Shown one piece after another: positions 18,209 to 27,134 of a stretch of 43,392 nucleotides of DNA. The notes below the pieces were generated by a model that saw nothing but the letters and a program-made list of their open reading frames with translations, did not search any database and had not been told where the DNA came from. Numbering within the stretch: the stretch's first letter is position 1; every line of letters starts with the position of its first letter. Source of the DNA: Parabacteroides acidifaciens (GTDB lineage Bacteria > Bacteroidota > Bacteroidia > Bacteroidales > Tannerellaceae). The stretch is taken from the NCBI RefSeq assembly GCF_003363715.1, contig NZ_QREV01000013.1, positions 60,505 to 103,896 on the forward strand, read 5' to 3'. Both the position numbers and the translations under genes were made by a program.

Positions 18209-19441
18209 TTATTTTAATGTAACTATCATCAATACCGGATTGTCGTCCGGACTCAACTTCTCCGCAACAGCCTTCAACTCGACAGACGGATTCGGTAATT
18301 GTTCATAGATTTCCAAGAACTCATCTGCCCCCCACCAAGTCACCATTTCGTTTTCGGAGGATATATATTTAGGCCAGAAACAAGGACCATTATCCAAGTC
18401 GTTACGGAAACCTAAATATTTATGCTTAACCGGTTGATTCAATAGTGTAAGCACTCCCGATTCCTTATCAAATAAAGCATATGCATTTGTAACTTCCACT
18501 TCTTGTACATACCCACGAGGATTATGTCTTTTATATGTAAAAACCTCCGGAGCTAACACATGCATATTAAAATCTAAAAAAAGATAACGAGAAGACTCCG
18601 ATATATCAAAACCAACGCTTATCGTCTTGGAAACTTCAACCTCCCTCCACGGGGCACCTCCTAATATCCACTTCAAAGGCCGTTTATAAATACCTAAATC
18701 TATTACAAATGCTTTCCTCATTTCTACATCCGAACCAACAGTAAAAATAGTATCCGTTGCCGGCCAATAACAACGGATTTGATCTCCAAAACGCCATTTA
18801 CACGTAGATACTGTATATGAATATAATTCCTCCGAATACTTCCATCCTGTATTAGCAGGACATAATTCATAAACTCGAGATGTATCCTTTTTTCCCCATA
18901 TCAAAGCTTTATATCTTAAATCATTCAGAGCAACAAGATGAGACAAAAATAATTCATCTGTAATTGGTACAGTCGTTGGTTCAAAGAAAGGTGGTGGAAC
19001 TTCAACACGAGGCATCGATTTTTCAAATACTCCATCCAAATTATACACATAATATCCCTCATTAGTACTTAAAAAGACATTCCCTGATTCAGGCATAAGA
19101 CTCATAGCCCGTATAAAAGAATATTCTCCAGGTCCATGCCCTTTTTGTCCCAAACGACTCTTATAACTTCCATCCTCACGAAAAAGTAAGCATAGTCCTT
19201 CCTGAAAATCATATAAGCTAATATGTCCGTTTTCATAGATCACATTTTCAATATGCCCCACAAGTACGCTGTCATTCGTTTCCAACGGTATATACTTCAC
19301 TGATTTGGCATAATCGCTTAAATTCAGAATCTCCCCCGTCCCGACAGCTTCTGCGACCGAAATAATCGTTTTGTCTTTAATTTCTCTTTTTTCAGAACAA
19401 GAAAGAAATATGACAATTAAAAATATCCAATACTTAATCAT
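18209..19441 (-). CDS. 6-bladed beta-propeller lipoprotein
   Basis: A 410-residue lipoprotein (signal MIKYWIFLIVIFLSC, lipobox Cys15). The propeller signature is seen in SVKYIPLETNDSVLVGHIENVIYENGHISLYD and the RLGQKGHGPGEY motif of the Bacteroidales 6-bladed beta-propeller (PF17170-type) family. Such proteins are often found near TPR lipoproteins in gut Bacteroidales; their function is unknown. Its ATG overlaps the TGA stop of the upstream truncated gene by four bases. The base composition is more AT-rich than its neighbours, suggesting an accessory insertion. Confidence 0.85.
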   Translation of the reverse strand: MIKYWIFLIVIFLSCSEKREIKDKTIISVAEAVGTGEILNLSDYAKSVKYIPLETNDSVLVGHIENVIYENGHISLYDFQEGLCLLFREDGSYKSRLGQKGHGPGEYSFIRAMSLMPESGNVFLSTNEGYYVYNLDGVFEKSMPRVEVPPPFFEPTTVPITDELFLSHLVALNDLRYKALIWGKKDTSRVYELCPANTGWKYSEELYSYTVSTCKWRFGDQIRCYWPATDTIFTVGSDVEMRKAFVIDLGIYKRPLKWILGGAPWREVEVSKTISVGFDISESSRYLFLDFNMHVLAPEVFTYKRHNPRGYVQEVEVTNAYALFDKESGVLTLLNQPVKHKYLGFRNDLDNGPCFWPKYISSENEMVTWWGADEFLEIYEQLPNPSVELKAVAEKLSPDDNPVLMIVTLK

Positions 19442-19737
19442 AAGTCCATCTCCTTTATTAATTGTTTTTGTTCCGCCACATCGATCAACGAATCTGACGT
19501 ATGTTCCACATAATTCTTATCCCATGCCTGCGTGATCAGCAAACACCAGGAGGCATATTCTGCCACCGGAAGGTTTTCCGGAGATTGCACTGATTCCAGC
19601 AGGTACAACGAACTGTCCGGCCGACTGCCCATAAGGATTTCGGCTTCCTGAAATAGAGGAAAGATATGAGATTGTTTCTGGCAAGCGCCCAAGCTAACAA
19701 TAGACAGAAATAGTATCAGGTGAATGTGTCTTTTCAT
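19438..19737 (-). pseudogene. truncated TPR-type lipoprotein
   Basis: A 99-residue remnant starting with a lipoprotein signal (MKRHIHLILFLSIVSLGAC, Cys19). The segment EAEILMGSRPDSSLYLLESV followed by CLLITQAWDKNYVEHTSDSLIDVA matches the N-terminus of a large Bacteroidales family of tetratricopeptide lipoproteins that normally run several hundred residues. Here the frame ends ten residues later (EQKQLIKEMDL) exactly at the start of the beta-propeller gene. This looks like a deletion that removed the TPR and C-terminal parts. It may still be translated and couple translation of the next gene. Confidence 0.7.
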
Positions 19738-20164
19738 ATTTGTGTGTTTGTAGATACAATGATACAAAAACCTTTCCTTATTTCCATATCATTTTATTGA
19801 CAATTTATTGACACTTACATTTTCTGTATAAAAACAAATATCTCCAACAAGAATACATAAACTACAAGAACATCCATTCATACCTTTTTTTACAATAACC
19901 CCCTATTTTTCTATTTCACCTCAAAAAACGAACGATTTCAATTTGACTTTTCGCTATCGAAACAGCCCTTTTCGTGACAAACGAACCGGTGACCTGCGCA
20001 GCCCGTTCAAAAAGGATGACATTTGTCAAACCGGAACAGAGACTTCCCGACATTCCGATAAAGCTTAACTCCCGGAGAATCGAATATTTGAAAGCATGAA
20101 GGGGGAGGGACAGGAATATGGCAAGGATTCGGAGGCTATTTTTCGGTAAACTGGCAGCTCTTTT

Positions 20165-20266
20165 CCATTACGACCGTCCTAATCGCCATTACGACCGTCC
20201 TAATCTTCGCGAGGTGCCGAGTGCACTACACATTAGCACGGTCGCGGTGGCGATTAGGACGGTCGT
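20165..20266. repeat. compound palindrome of four 21-bp units
   Basis: The unit CCATTACGACCGTCCTAATC occurs twice in tandem at 20165 and 20186 (period 21). Its reverse complement recurs on the right: 20248-20266 matches the reverse complement of 20170-20188 exactly, preceded by a degenerate inverted copy (TTAGCACGGTCGC, 20233-20245). The loop contains the palindrome AGTGCACT (20220-20227). The whole can fold into one long stem. Confidence 0.8.
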
Positions 20267-20299
20267 CTTTTGGAAAAATCGCATATTTCACTAAAATAA

Positions 20300-20326
20300 C
20301 CGGTCCGAAAGCGCTTTTTCGACCGG
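20300..20326. repeat. hairpin CCGGTC...GACCGG
   Basis: CCGGT pairs with ACCGG and CGAAA with TTTCG around a GCGCTT loop, giving a compact stem of about ten pairs in the spacer before the DUF3078 gene. There is no following T-run, so it is not a standard terminator. Confidence 0.5.
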
Positions 20327-20541
20327 AAAACAATCGTTCGGGAGACACTTCATAAAGCCTCTAAAGGAGGTTTTCGAGACGTTTTTTACAATAAGTCCCC
20401 TCCTATTATACCGAAACTGAGTGGAGGCTTGTTCCGCTTTTTCAAAATTGTTCAGGGCATTCTTTTCAAAGATTAGTCTATCTCATAACTTTTCACTAAT
20501 TTCGCACCAATATTTTAAATGAATGTAAAAAAGATACGGCA

Positions 20542-22089
20542 ATGGTAAAGAGATCTGTTTTAGCGTTATTTATTGTATTGTTATTCAGCAGTAACCGGGT
20601 AGGAGCACAAGACGTTAATATAATCGGTGGAAACCAGTTGAACAAATCGGTTCAGGTGGCTGCTCCCGATACTTTCCCTTTATTGGAGATAGATGAAGTC
20701 GAACTGGAGAAAATTCCAGATCTAAGAACACAGTTTGAGAAGCTGAACAGCAGCTACTCTTCTCCCGTTGCCCCCAGTGAGAACCTGCTTCGTTTTTTGA
20801 AAAAAGACGAGGTTGAACTTTCACCGGAAGCTCAATATTGGGTCGATTGGGTACGGGACCCGTCGACTGTTATCAGTCCCTGGATGACATTCCGGGACAC
20901 AATGATTGTCAACCCGCTGTTCACCCCGCTCCTGTTTAGGGGAGGACTTATACCGGAAGATTTCCGGCTTTCCGACAAAGACTTCATCAGCAAACTGCGT
21001 CCGAACTATTCATTGTTCAAACCGGACACGACCTTATTCCAGGATGAAGTGCTCAAAAACAAGTTGCAGAATATGGCGTATGATTATGTCCGCATAAACC
21101 ATCCGGAATATTTCCGTTACTCGGAACGTGACCTGCCGACCGATATCGTGCAAACGCATATAATAAAGAAACCAACATACGAACCGGAACTGATCAAAAT
21201 AGAAAAAGACCCGAATGCATTCAGCGACGTAGACGCTCCAGTCAAATTTATTCCGGAACGCCGCTACTGGACTTCGCATTTCGAAAGCGCCATACAGTTC
21301 GCCCAGAATTATATCTCCCCGAACTGGCATAAGGGCGGTGTGAGTACGTTGAACCTGACCAACCGCCAGTATTTCGTGTACAATTATAATAAAGACAAGA
21401 TACAGTTTACCAACGAGCTGGAATGGAAAACGAATGTCTACACGGCGCCGAAAGATACATTGCGCGATTATAAGATCGGTGACGACGTATTGCGTCTGCA
21501 CAGCAACATCGGTTATAAGGCCTTCAACAAATGGTTCTACACATTCGATGCCACATTCCAGACGCAGATGTTCAGCAATTTTGCCGAAAACACGGACAAC
21601 AAGCTGGCCGGATTCCTTTCGCCGTTCAGCATCAACCTCGGTCTTGGTATGAAATACGACCTGAACAAGAGCTTTGCAAACAGCCGCCATAAGAAACTGA
21701 CATTGTCTGCCAACTTGGCTCCGCTTTCTTATACATTTATGTATAGCACGAACAAAAATATCGACTTGGGCCGTCACGGTTTCAAAAAGATAGAAGGGAC
21801 AGACGAATACGAGCGCAAACTGAGCCAGTTCGGTTCCACAATCAATGCGACCATGACATTCCAGTTCAACCGGAACGTAAGCTGGTATTCCCGTTTCTAT
21901 TATTTTACCAGTTACGACCGTATGTTGGGAGAGTTTGAAAACCGCCTGACGATGGCGATCAGCCGTTTCTTCTCGACTACCATATCGCTGAATTTGCGTT
22001 ACGACGATGCGGTGGCCAAGAAAGATGATTTTGACAGTTATCTGCAGATCAACGAGCTGTTGAGCTTCGGCTTTAATTACAAATGGTAA
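20542..22089 (+). CDS. DUF3078 family outer-membrane protein
   Basis: A 515-residue protein with a signal peptide (residues 1-22, ending RVGA). The N-terminal 260 residues are soluble and poorly conserved in appearance; the C-terminal half, beginning HFESAIQFAQNYISPNWHKGG, is a DUF3078-type beta-rich region with alternating aromatic strands and ends ELLSFGFNYKW, the terminal-aromatic pattern of outer-membrane barrels. NWHKGG is a recurring motif in this family. Function is unknown. It is a single gene between the structured spacer and the rseC-rnf operon, with a weak hairpin after the stop. Confidence 0.85.
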   Translation: MVKRSVLALFIVLLFSSNRVGAQDVNIIGGNQLNKSVQVAAPDTFPLLEIDEVELEKIPDLRTQFEKLNSSYSSPVAPSENLLRFLKKDEVELSPEAQYWVDWVRDPSTVISPWMTFRDTMIVNPLFTPLLFRGGLIPEDFRLSDKDFISKLRPNYSLFKPDTTLFQDEVLKNKLQNMAYDYVRINHPEYFRYSERDLPTDIVQTHIIKKPTYEPELIKIEKDPNAFSDVDAPVKFIPERRYWTSHFESAIQFAQNYISPNWHKGGVSTLNLTNRQYFVYNYNKDKIQFTNELEWKTNVYTAPKDTLRDYKIGDDVLRLHSNIGYKAFNKWFYTFDATFQTQMFSNFAENTDNKLAGFLSPFSINLGLGMKYDLNKSFANSRHKKLTLSANLAPLSYTFMYSTNKNIDLGRHGFKKIEGTDEYERKLSQFGSTINATMTFQFNRNVSWYSRFYYFTSYDRMLGEFENRLTMAISRFFSTTISLNLRYDDAVAKKDDFDSYLQINELLSFGFNYKW

Positions 22090-22092
22090 GGC

Positions 22093-22120
22093 AAAGTCTA
22101 TTATTTCCATAATAAACTTT
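22093..22120 (+). terminator. AT-rich hairpin after the DUF3078 gene
   Basis: AAAGT-TATTAT pairs with ATAATA-ACTTT across one mismatch around a TTCC loop, four bases after the stop codon. There is only a weak T-run, so termination is uncertain; it may instead protect the 3' end. Confidence 0.4.
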
Positions 22121-22151
22121 GTTAATCGTGACATAATATCCAAATATTACT

Positions 22152-22159
22152 TACTTTTG
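22152..22159 (+). promoter_or_regulatory. putative -7 element for the rseC-rnf operon
   Basis: TACTTTTG matches the consensus and ends 30 bases before the rseC start. The nearest TTTG upstream is 30 bp away, too far for a normal -33. Confidence 0.45.
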
Positions 22160-22189
22160 CCTCGGTTTTGCAATGTCGAGATTACAAAT

Positions 22190-22606
22190 ATGAGCGAAAG
22201 TATCAAACACAATGGGATAATAGAGAAGATCGACGGCGGTACGGTCTACGTTCGGATCATCCAGCAATCGGCCTGTTCCGGATGCCATGCGCAAAGCATG
22301 TGTGCGGCATCCGAAAGTAAGGTAAAGATTATCGAGGTTCCCGACAACTCAGGAAAGTTCCATGTCAATGAAGAAGTCCAGCTATGCGGGCAAAGTTCAT
22401 TAGGACTGCTGGCCGTACTTCTGGCATTTGTATTTCCGCTGATTATTGTACTTGCGGCTATTGTAACAGGTACCAGTATGCAATGGGAAGAAACCACAAG
22501 CGGGTTAACCGGACTACTGCTCTTAGTTCCTTATTATTGCATATTATACTTTTTACGCGATAAACTAAAAAGACGATTCATTTTCACCTTGAAAAAACTT
22601 AATTGA
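22190..22606 (+). CDS. rseC: SoxR-reducing system / RseC family protein
   Basis: A 138-residue inner-membrane protein. The start MSESIKHNG was chosen because RseC homology begins here; the frame extends 11 codons upstream through the promoter area. CSGCHAQSMC is the conserved N-terminal cysteine motif and two hydrophobic segments follow (about residues 65-88 and 98-118). In E. coli RseC works with the Rsx(Rnf) complex in resetting SoxR. Position directly before rnfB, 10 bp away, supports a link to the Rnf complex. Confidence 0.92.
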   Translation: MSESIKHNGIIEKIDGGTVYVRIIQQSACSGCHAQSMCAASESKVKIIEVPDNSGKFHVNEEVQLCGQSSLGLLAVLLAFVFPLIIVLAAIVTGTSMQWEETTSGLTGLLLLVPYYCILYFLRDKLKRRFIFTLKKLN

Positions 22607-22616
22607 CAAAAATATC

Positions 22617-23582
22617 ATGATTTTAATTGCCGTTATTTCATTAGGAGCGATTGGAGCCATCGGTGCAGTTTTTCTATACGCCGCCTCCAAGAAGTTTGAG
22701 GTATATGAAGATCCTCGTATCGCACAAGTCCAGGAGGTACTGCCTGGGGCCAACTGTGGAGGTTGCGGATATCCCGGATGCGGTGGTTTTGCGGCCGCCT
22801 GCGTAAAGGCCGACACGCTGGACGGACTCTTATGTCCCGTCGGTGGAGCACCGGTCATGAGCCAGGTCGCTTCCATCCTCGGTATGGAAGCAGGAAGTGC
22901 AGAACCGATGGTAGCCGTTGTACGATGCAACGGAACCTGTGCAGCCCGTCCGCGCGTCAACCAATACGACGGCGTACAGAGTTGTGCGATTGCTTCCACC
23001 CTGTATGGCGGAGAAACCGGCTGCTCATTCGGTTGTCTGGGTTATGGCGACTGCGTGTCGGTTTGTAACTTCGACGCCATCCACATCAACCCGGAAACAG
23101 GACTTGCCGAAGTAGACGAAGAAAAATGTACTTCATGCGGGGCTTGCGTAAAGGCTTGTCCGAAGAGTATCATCGAACTGCGCAAGAAGGGACCGAAATC
23201 CCGCCGTATCTTCGTCAGCTGTGTAAACAAAGACAAAGGCGGAGTCGCCAAGAAAGCATGCGCAAACGCTTGTATCGGCTGTGGCAAATGTGCAAAGGAA
23301 TGCCCGTTCGAAGCGATTACCGTGGAAAACAACCTGGCTTACATCGATTACACCAAATGCCGCCTGTGCCGCAAGTGTGTTGCCGTATGTCCGACCGGCG
23401 CTATCCACGAACTGAACTTCCCGCCGCGTAAAGAAGCAGCTCCCGCCGTGGACGCCGACAAAGTGAAGCCCGCTGCAGCTCCGAAACCGGTTGCCCCGAA
23501 AGCAGAAGCTCCGGAAGTAAGCGCGACGCCGAAGACAGAAGCTCCCAAAGTTGAAACAAAAGAAGAAACAAATCAAAAATAA
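22617..23582 (+). CDS. rnfB: Rnf electron transport complex subunit B
   Basis: A 321-residue membrane-anchored iron-sulfur protein, the entry point for electrons from ferredoxin. One N-terminal transmembrane helix (residues 1-23) precedes an Fe-S domain with Cys47, Cys50, Cys55 and Cys73 (NCGGCGYPGCGG). Four further cysteine clusters follow: CLGYGDCVSVC, CTSCGACVKACP, CIGCGKCAKECP and CRLCRKCVAVCP. The last 50 residues are a low-complexity Ala/Pro/Lys tail. It is followed after 12 bp by rnfC. Confidence 0.97.
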   Translation: MILIAVISLGAIGAIGAVFLYAASKKFEVYEDPRIAQVQEVLPGANCGGCGYPGCGGFAAACVKADTLDGLLCPVGGAPVMSQVASILGMEAGSAEPMVAVVRCNGTCAARPRVNQYDGVQSCAIASTLYGGETGCSFGCLGYGDCVSVCNFDAIHINPETGLAEVDEEKCTSCGACVKACPKSIIELRKKGPKSRRIFVSCVNKDKGGVAKKACANACIGCGKCAKECPFEAITVENNLAYIDYTKCRLCRKCVAVCPTGAIHELNFPPRKEAAPAVDADKVKPAAAPKPVAPKAEAPEVSATPKTEAPKVETKEETNQK

Positions 23583-23594
23583 AAATCTAATAGT

Positions 23595-24926
23595 ATGCTA
23601 AGGACATTTCGAATCGGAGGTATCCATCCGCCCGAAAATAAATTGTCTGCCGGTAAGAAGATTACCGCGTTGGCTGCTCCTAAGCAGGTAATCATACCGC
23701 TCAGTCAGCACATCGGGGCTCCTGCCCAGGCAGTGGTCAAGAAGGGGGATCCGGTAAAGGCCGGAACGCTCGTCGCCAAGGCTGGAGGTTTCGTCTCGGC
23801 CAACATCCACTCGTCGGTATCCGGTAAAGTGAACAAAATAGACAGCGCTCTCGACGCAAGCGGTTACAAACGCCCGGCCATCTACATCGACGTGGAAGGA
23901 GACGAATGGGAAGAAACGATAGACCGCAGCGAAACACTGGTAAAAGAATGTACGCTGACATCCAAAGAGATTGTCGACAAGATTGCCGCTGCCGGCATCG
24001 TTGGCTTGGGTGGTGCGACTTTCCCGACACAGGTGAAGCTGATGCCTCCTCCCGGAAGCAAGGCGGAAATCATCATCATCAACGCTGTCGAGTGCGAACC
24101 CTATCTGACTTCCGACCATTCCCTGATGATGGAAAAAGGCGAACATATCCTGGTAGGCGTGACCTTGCTGATGAAAGCCGTAAACGTAAACAAAGCCGTT
24201 ATCGGCATTGAAAATAACAAACCCGACGCAATCGCCCACCTGACGAAGCTGGCAGCCGGCTATTCCGGCATCGAAATCATGCCGCTGAAGGTGCAATACC
24301 CGCAAGGAGGTGAAAAGCAGTTGATCGACGCCGTAATACGCCGTCAGGTGAAGAGCGGCGCACTGCCTATCTCTGCCGGAGCGGTCGTACAGAACGTGGG
24401 TACCGCTTATGCCGTATATGAGGCGGTCCAAAAGAACAAACCGTTGTTCGAACGTGTCGTAACCGTAACCGGAAAGGCTGTAGCCAACCCATCGAACTTC
24501 CTGGTTCGCATGGGGACACCGATCAATATGCTGATCGAAGTGGCCGGCGGTATTCCGGAGAATACGGGCAAGATTATTGGCGGCGGCCCGATGATGGGTA
24601 AAGCGTTAGTGAGCGCCGAAGTTCCTGTGACAAAAGGCAGTTCGGGTGTCTTGCTGCTGACAAAGGAAGAGTCCGTCCGCAAGCCGATGCAAGACTGCAT
24701 CCGTTGCGCCAAATGTGTAAATGTCTGTCCGATGGGGCTGAATCCGGCTTTCCTGATGAAGTTTACCGTGTATAAGGATTGGGACAAGGCGGAAGCGGGC
24801 TACATCCAGGACTGCATCGAATGTGGCTCCTGTAGCTACACCTGCCCGGCCAACCGCCCGTTGCTGGACCAGATCCGTTTGGGCAAAGGGAAAGTAATGG
24901 GTATTATTCGTGCAAGAAAGTCATAA
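23595..24926 (+). CDS. rnfC: Rnf electron transport complex subunit C
   Basis: A 443-residue peripheral subunit that holds the NADH-binding flavin domain. GGIHPPENKLSAGKKI is the N-terminal family segment; IVGLGGATFPTQVKL is the Nuo51-type FMN/NADH region and VECEPYLTSDH follows. Two [4Fe-4S] sites are encoded by CIRCAKCVNVCPMG (Cys368 on) and CIECGSCSYTCPAN (Cys407 on). The long C-terminal repeat tail of the E. coli protein is absent, as is usual in Bacteroidetes. It is followed by rnfD after 13 bp. Confidence 0.97.
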   Translation: MLRTFRIGGIHPPENKLSAGKKITALAAPKQVIIPLSQHIGAPAQAVVKKGDPVKAGTLVAKAGGFVSANIHSSVSGKVNKIDSALDASGYKRPAIYIDVEGDEWEETIDRSETLVKECTLTSKEIVDKIAAAGIVGLGGATFPTQVKLMPPPGSKAEIIIINAVECEPYLTSDHSLMMEKGEHILVGVTLLMKAVNVNKAVIGIENNKPDAIAHLTKLAAGYSGIEIMPLKVQYPQGGEKQLIDAVIRRQVKSGALPISAGAVVQNVGTAYAVYEAVQKNKPLFERVVTVTGKAVANPSNFLVRMGTPINMLIEVAGGIPENTGKIIGGGPMMGKALVSAEVPVTKGSSGVLLLTKEESVRKPMQDCIRCAKCVNVCPMGLNPAFLMKFTVYKDWDKAEAGYIQDCIECGSCSYTCPANRPLLDQIRLGKGKVMGIIRARKS

Positions 24927-24939
24927 AACAAAGAGCAAT

Positions 24940-25899
24940 ATGGAAAACAAATTATACGTATCGCCTTCGCCCCACATTCATGGCGGCGACAGCATAAGCA
25001 AAAATATGTACGGTGTGCTGATTGCCCTTGTTCCGGCTTTTCTGGTATCACTCTACTTCTTCGGACTGGGTGCGCTGATCGTAACCGTCGTTTCGGTTTT
25101 CTTCTGTGTCCTGTTCGAATATCTGATTCAAAAGTTCCTGATGAAAAAGGAACCGACCATCTGCGACGGTTCGGCTATCCTGACCGGCGTATTGCTGGCT
25201 TTCAACCTGCCGTCGAATCTGCCGGTATGGATTATCGCTATCGGCGCACTGGCCGCAATCGGCATCGGTAAGATGTCATTCGGCGGACTGGGTAACAACA
25301 TCTTCAACCCGGCGCTGACAGGACGTATCTTCCTGCTGATCTCTTTCCCGGCACAGATGACTACGTGGCCGGTTGTCGGACAACTGACTTCCTATACAGA
25401 TGCCACGACGGGTGCAACTGTCCTGTCATTGATGAACGAGGGAGCACTCGACAAGATGCCGACACTCAGCGATATGCTGGTCGGTAATATGGGCGGTAGC
25501 CTGGGTGAAGTCAGTGCGATCGCACTGCTGTTGGGTATGTGCTATATGTTATGGAAGAAGATCATCACCTGGCATGTTCCGGTGTCTATTTTCGCCACGG
25601 TATTTGTATTCACCGGTATCATGCACCTGGTGAACCCGGTTCAATATGCAAGCCCGTTCGTCCATCTGCTGTCCGGCGGTCTCATGTTGGGAGCTATCTT
25701 TATGGCGACCGACTACGTGACTTCGCCGATGAGCAAGAGCGGGATGATCGTTTACGGTGTCGGCATTGGTATCCTGACAACGGTGATCCGTCTGTTCGGT
25801 TCTTATCCCGAAGGTATGTCATTTGCCATCTTCATCATGAATGGAGTTACTCCGCTAATCAACAGTTATATGAAACCTAAACATTTCGGAGGAAAATAA
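24940..25899 (+). CDS. rnfD: Rnf electron transport complex subunit D
   Basis: A 319-residue polytopic membrane subunit with about ten hydrophobic segments. The start MENKLYVSPSPHIHGGDSI is typical. FGGLGNNIFNPALTGRIF is the conserved core motif. DATTGATVLS contains the expected covalent FMN attachment threonine (Thr160 in TGAT), added by ApbE-type flavin transferases. It is homologous to NqrB. rnfG starts 2 bp after its stop. Confidence 0.97.
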   Translation: MENKLYVSPSPHIHGGDSISKNMYGVLIALVPAFLVSLYFFGLGALIVTVVSVFFCVLFEYLIQKFLMKKEPTICDGSAILTGVLLAFNLPSNLPVWIIAIGALAAIGIGKMSFGGLGNNIFNPALTGRIFLLISFPAQMTTWPVVGQLTSYTDATTGATVLSLMNEGALDKMPTLSDMLVGNMGGSLGEVSAIALLLGMCYMLWKKIITWHVPVSIFATVFVFTGIMHLVNPVQYASPFVHLLSGGLMLGAIFMATDYVTSPMSKSGMIVYGVGIGILTTVIRLFGSYPEGMSFAIFIMNGVTPLINSYMKPKHFGGK

Positions 25900-25901
25900 G
25901 C

Positions 25902-26546
25902 ATGGCAAAACTAAAATCAACATTACCCAATATGTTCCTTTCGCTCACGGTCATCTGTGTCGTGGCAGGAGCCATATTAGCAGGTGTGAATATGTACACC
26001 ACCGGTCCGATTGCCGCCACCAAAGCCGCTGCGCTGGAAGAGGCGATCAAAGCAGTCACGCCGGATTTCGATAACAAACCTTCGGAAGAAGCCTACATGG
26101 CTGTTACGGCCGACGGCGATTCACTGAAGATATATCCGGCCACCAAAGACGGCAAATTCGTAGGTGCCGCCGTAGAAAGCAACACCAAGAAAGGCTTTAG
26201 CGGCGAGATCAAAGTAATCGTCGGTTTCGATGCCGCCGGAAAGCTGCTGAACTACTCCGTACTGCAACATGCCGAGACTCCGGGTCTGGGTGCCAAGATG
26301 CAGGAATGGTTCCGGGCGGACAAGAACCACCAGAGTGTACTGGGACGTAACCTGGCCGACGGTCAGTTGAAAGTATCCAAGGACGGTGGCGATGTAGACG
26401 CTATCACAGCCGCCACGATCACCAGCCGTGCATTCCTGAACGCCGTGAACCGTGCCTACAGCGCATTCTCCGGTGCCGACGGACTGACCGGAGCTACCAC
26501 TTCATCCGATAACACAACTAAAGAGGGAGGAAACGACAATGAGTAA
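25902..26546 (+). CDS. rnfG: Rnf electron transport complex subunit G
   Basis: A 214-residue subunit with one N-terminal transmembrane helix (residues 12-32) and a periplasmic FMN-binding domain. ETPGLGAKM is the conserved motif of the family. The expected flavinylation site is DAITAATITS (Asp166 to Thr172), where the usual Gly is Ala. A second match to Dxx(S/T)GAT appears in the C-terminal tail, DGLTGATTSS (Asp193, Thr199). The 3' end overlaps rnfE by 8 bp. Confidence 0.95.
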   Translation: MAKLKSTLPNMFLSLTVICVVAGAILAGVNMYTTGPIAATKAAALEEAIKAVTPDFDNKPSEEAYMAVTADGDSLKIYPATKDGKFVGAAVESNTKKGFSGEIKVIVGFDAAGKLLNYSVLQHAETPGLGAKMQEWFRADKNHQSVLGRNLADGQLKVSKDGGDVDAITAATITSRAFLNAVNRAYSAFSGADGLTGATTSSDNTTKEGGNDNE

Positions 26547-27123
26547 TCTGAAAATATTGATGAACGGTATCGTCAAAGAGAACCCGACATTCGTACTGCT
26601 TTTAGGGATGTGTCCGACGTTAGGAACGACCTCTTCGGCACTGAACGGTATGAGTATGGGGCTTGCCACCATGTTCGTGCTGGTCTGTTCCAACATTGTG
26701 ATTTCCGCATTGAAGAATCTGATTCCCGATATGGTGCGTATTCCGGCTTTCATCGTCGTGATCGCAACATTCGTAACTGTTGTCCAGATGTGTATGGAAG
26801 CTTTCGTGCCGGCCTTGTATGCCAGCTTGGGCTTGTTCATTCCATTGATCGTTGTAAACTGTATCGTATTAGGGCGTGCCGAAGCGTTCGCTGCCAAGAA
26901 CGGCATTATCCCTTCAGCATTCGACGGATTAGGAATGGGGTTGGGCTTCACCCTGGCTCTGACATTGCTGGGCGCGGCCCGCGAATTGTTAGGAACAGGC
27001 AAACTGTTCAGCTTGACACTGATGCCCGAAGAATACGGTTCGCTGATCTTCGTACTGGCCCCGGGTGCCTTTATCGCATTAGGTTATCTGGTCGCTATTG
27101 TAAACAAACTGCGTAAAGCTTAA
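26539..27123 (+). CDS. rnfE: Rnf electron transport complex subunit E
   Basis: A 194-residue integral membrane subunit with about six helices, homologous to Nqr[21 protein letters not shown] is the conserved N-terminal segment with the membrane cysteine thought to help coordinate an Fe-S centre with Rnf[19 protein letters not shown] is also typical. It overlaps rnfG and is followed by rnfA after 11 bp. Confidence 0.97.
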   Translation: MSNLKILMNGIVKENPTFVLLLGMCPTLGTTSSALNGMSMGLATMFVLVCSNIVISALKNLIPDMVRIPAFIVVIATFVTVVQMCMEAFVPALYASLGLFIPLIVVNCIVLGRAEAFAAKNGIIPSAFDGLGMGLGFTLALTLLGAARELLGTGKLFSLTLMPEEYGSLIFVLAPGAFIALGYLVAIVNKLRKA

Positions 27124-27134
27124 AACCGAAAGAT

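Larger units (their letters stand above)
19738..20541. other. 804-bp intergenic spacer with several stem-loops
   Basis: No supportable gene. The left part (19738-19920) is AT-rich and has an 11-bp tandem TTTATTGACA pair (19793-19802, 19804-19813). From about 19930 the sequence is richer in GC and holds multiple dyads: GACAAA/TTTGTC (19976-20027), the compound palindrome at 20165-20266, and a hairpin CCGGTC..GACCGG with inner GAAAGCGCTTTTTC (20300-20326). It could hold an untranslated RNA or mobile palindromes. Confidence 0.6.

Noticed and set aside
21034-22143. 369-codon minus-strand frame opposite the DUF3078 gene
   Set aside because: The sense gene has a signal peptide and barrel pattern; the antisense product has none.
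22118-22159. TTTG at 22118-22121 as -33 partner of the rseC -7 element
   Set aside because: The spacer would be 30 bp, well outside the 19-21 bp normal range.
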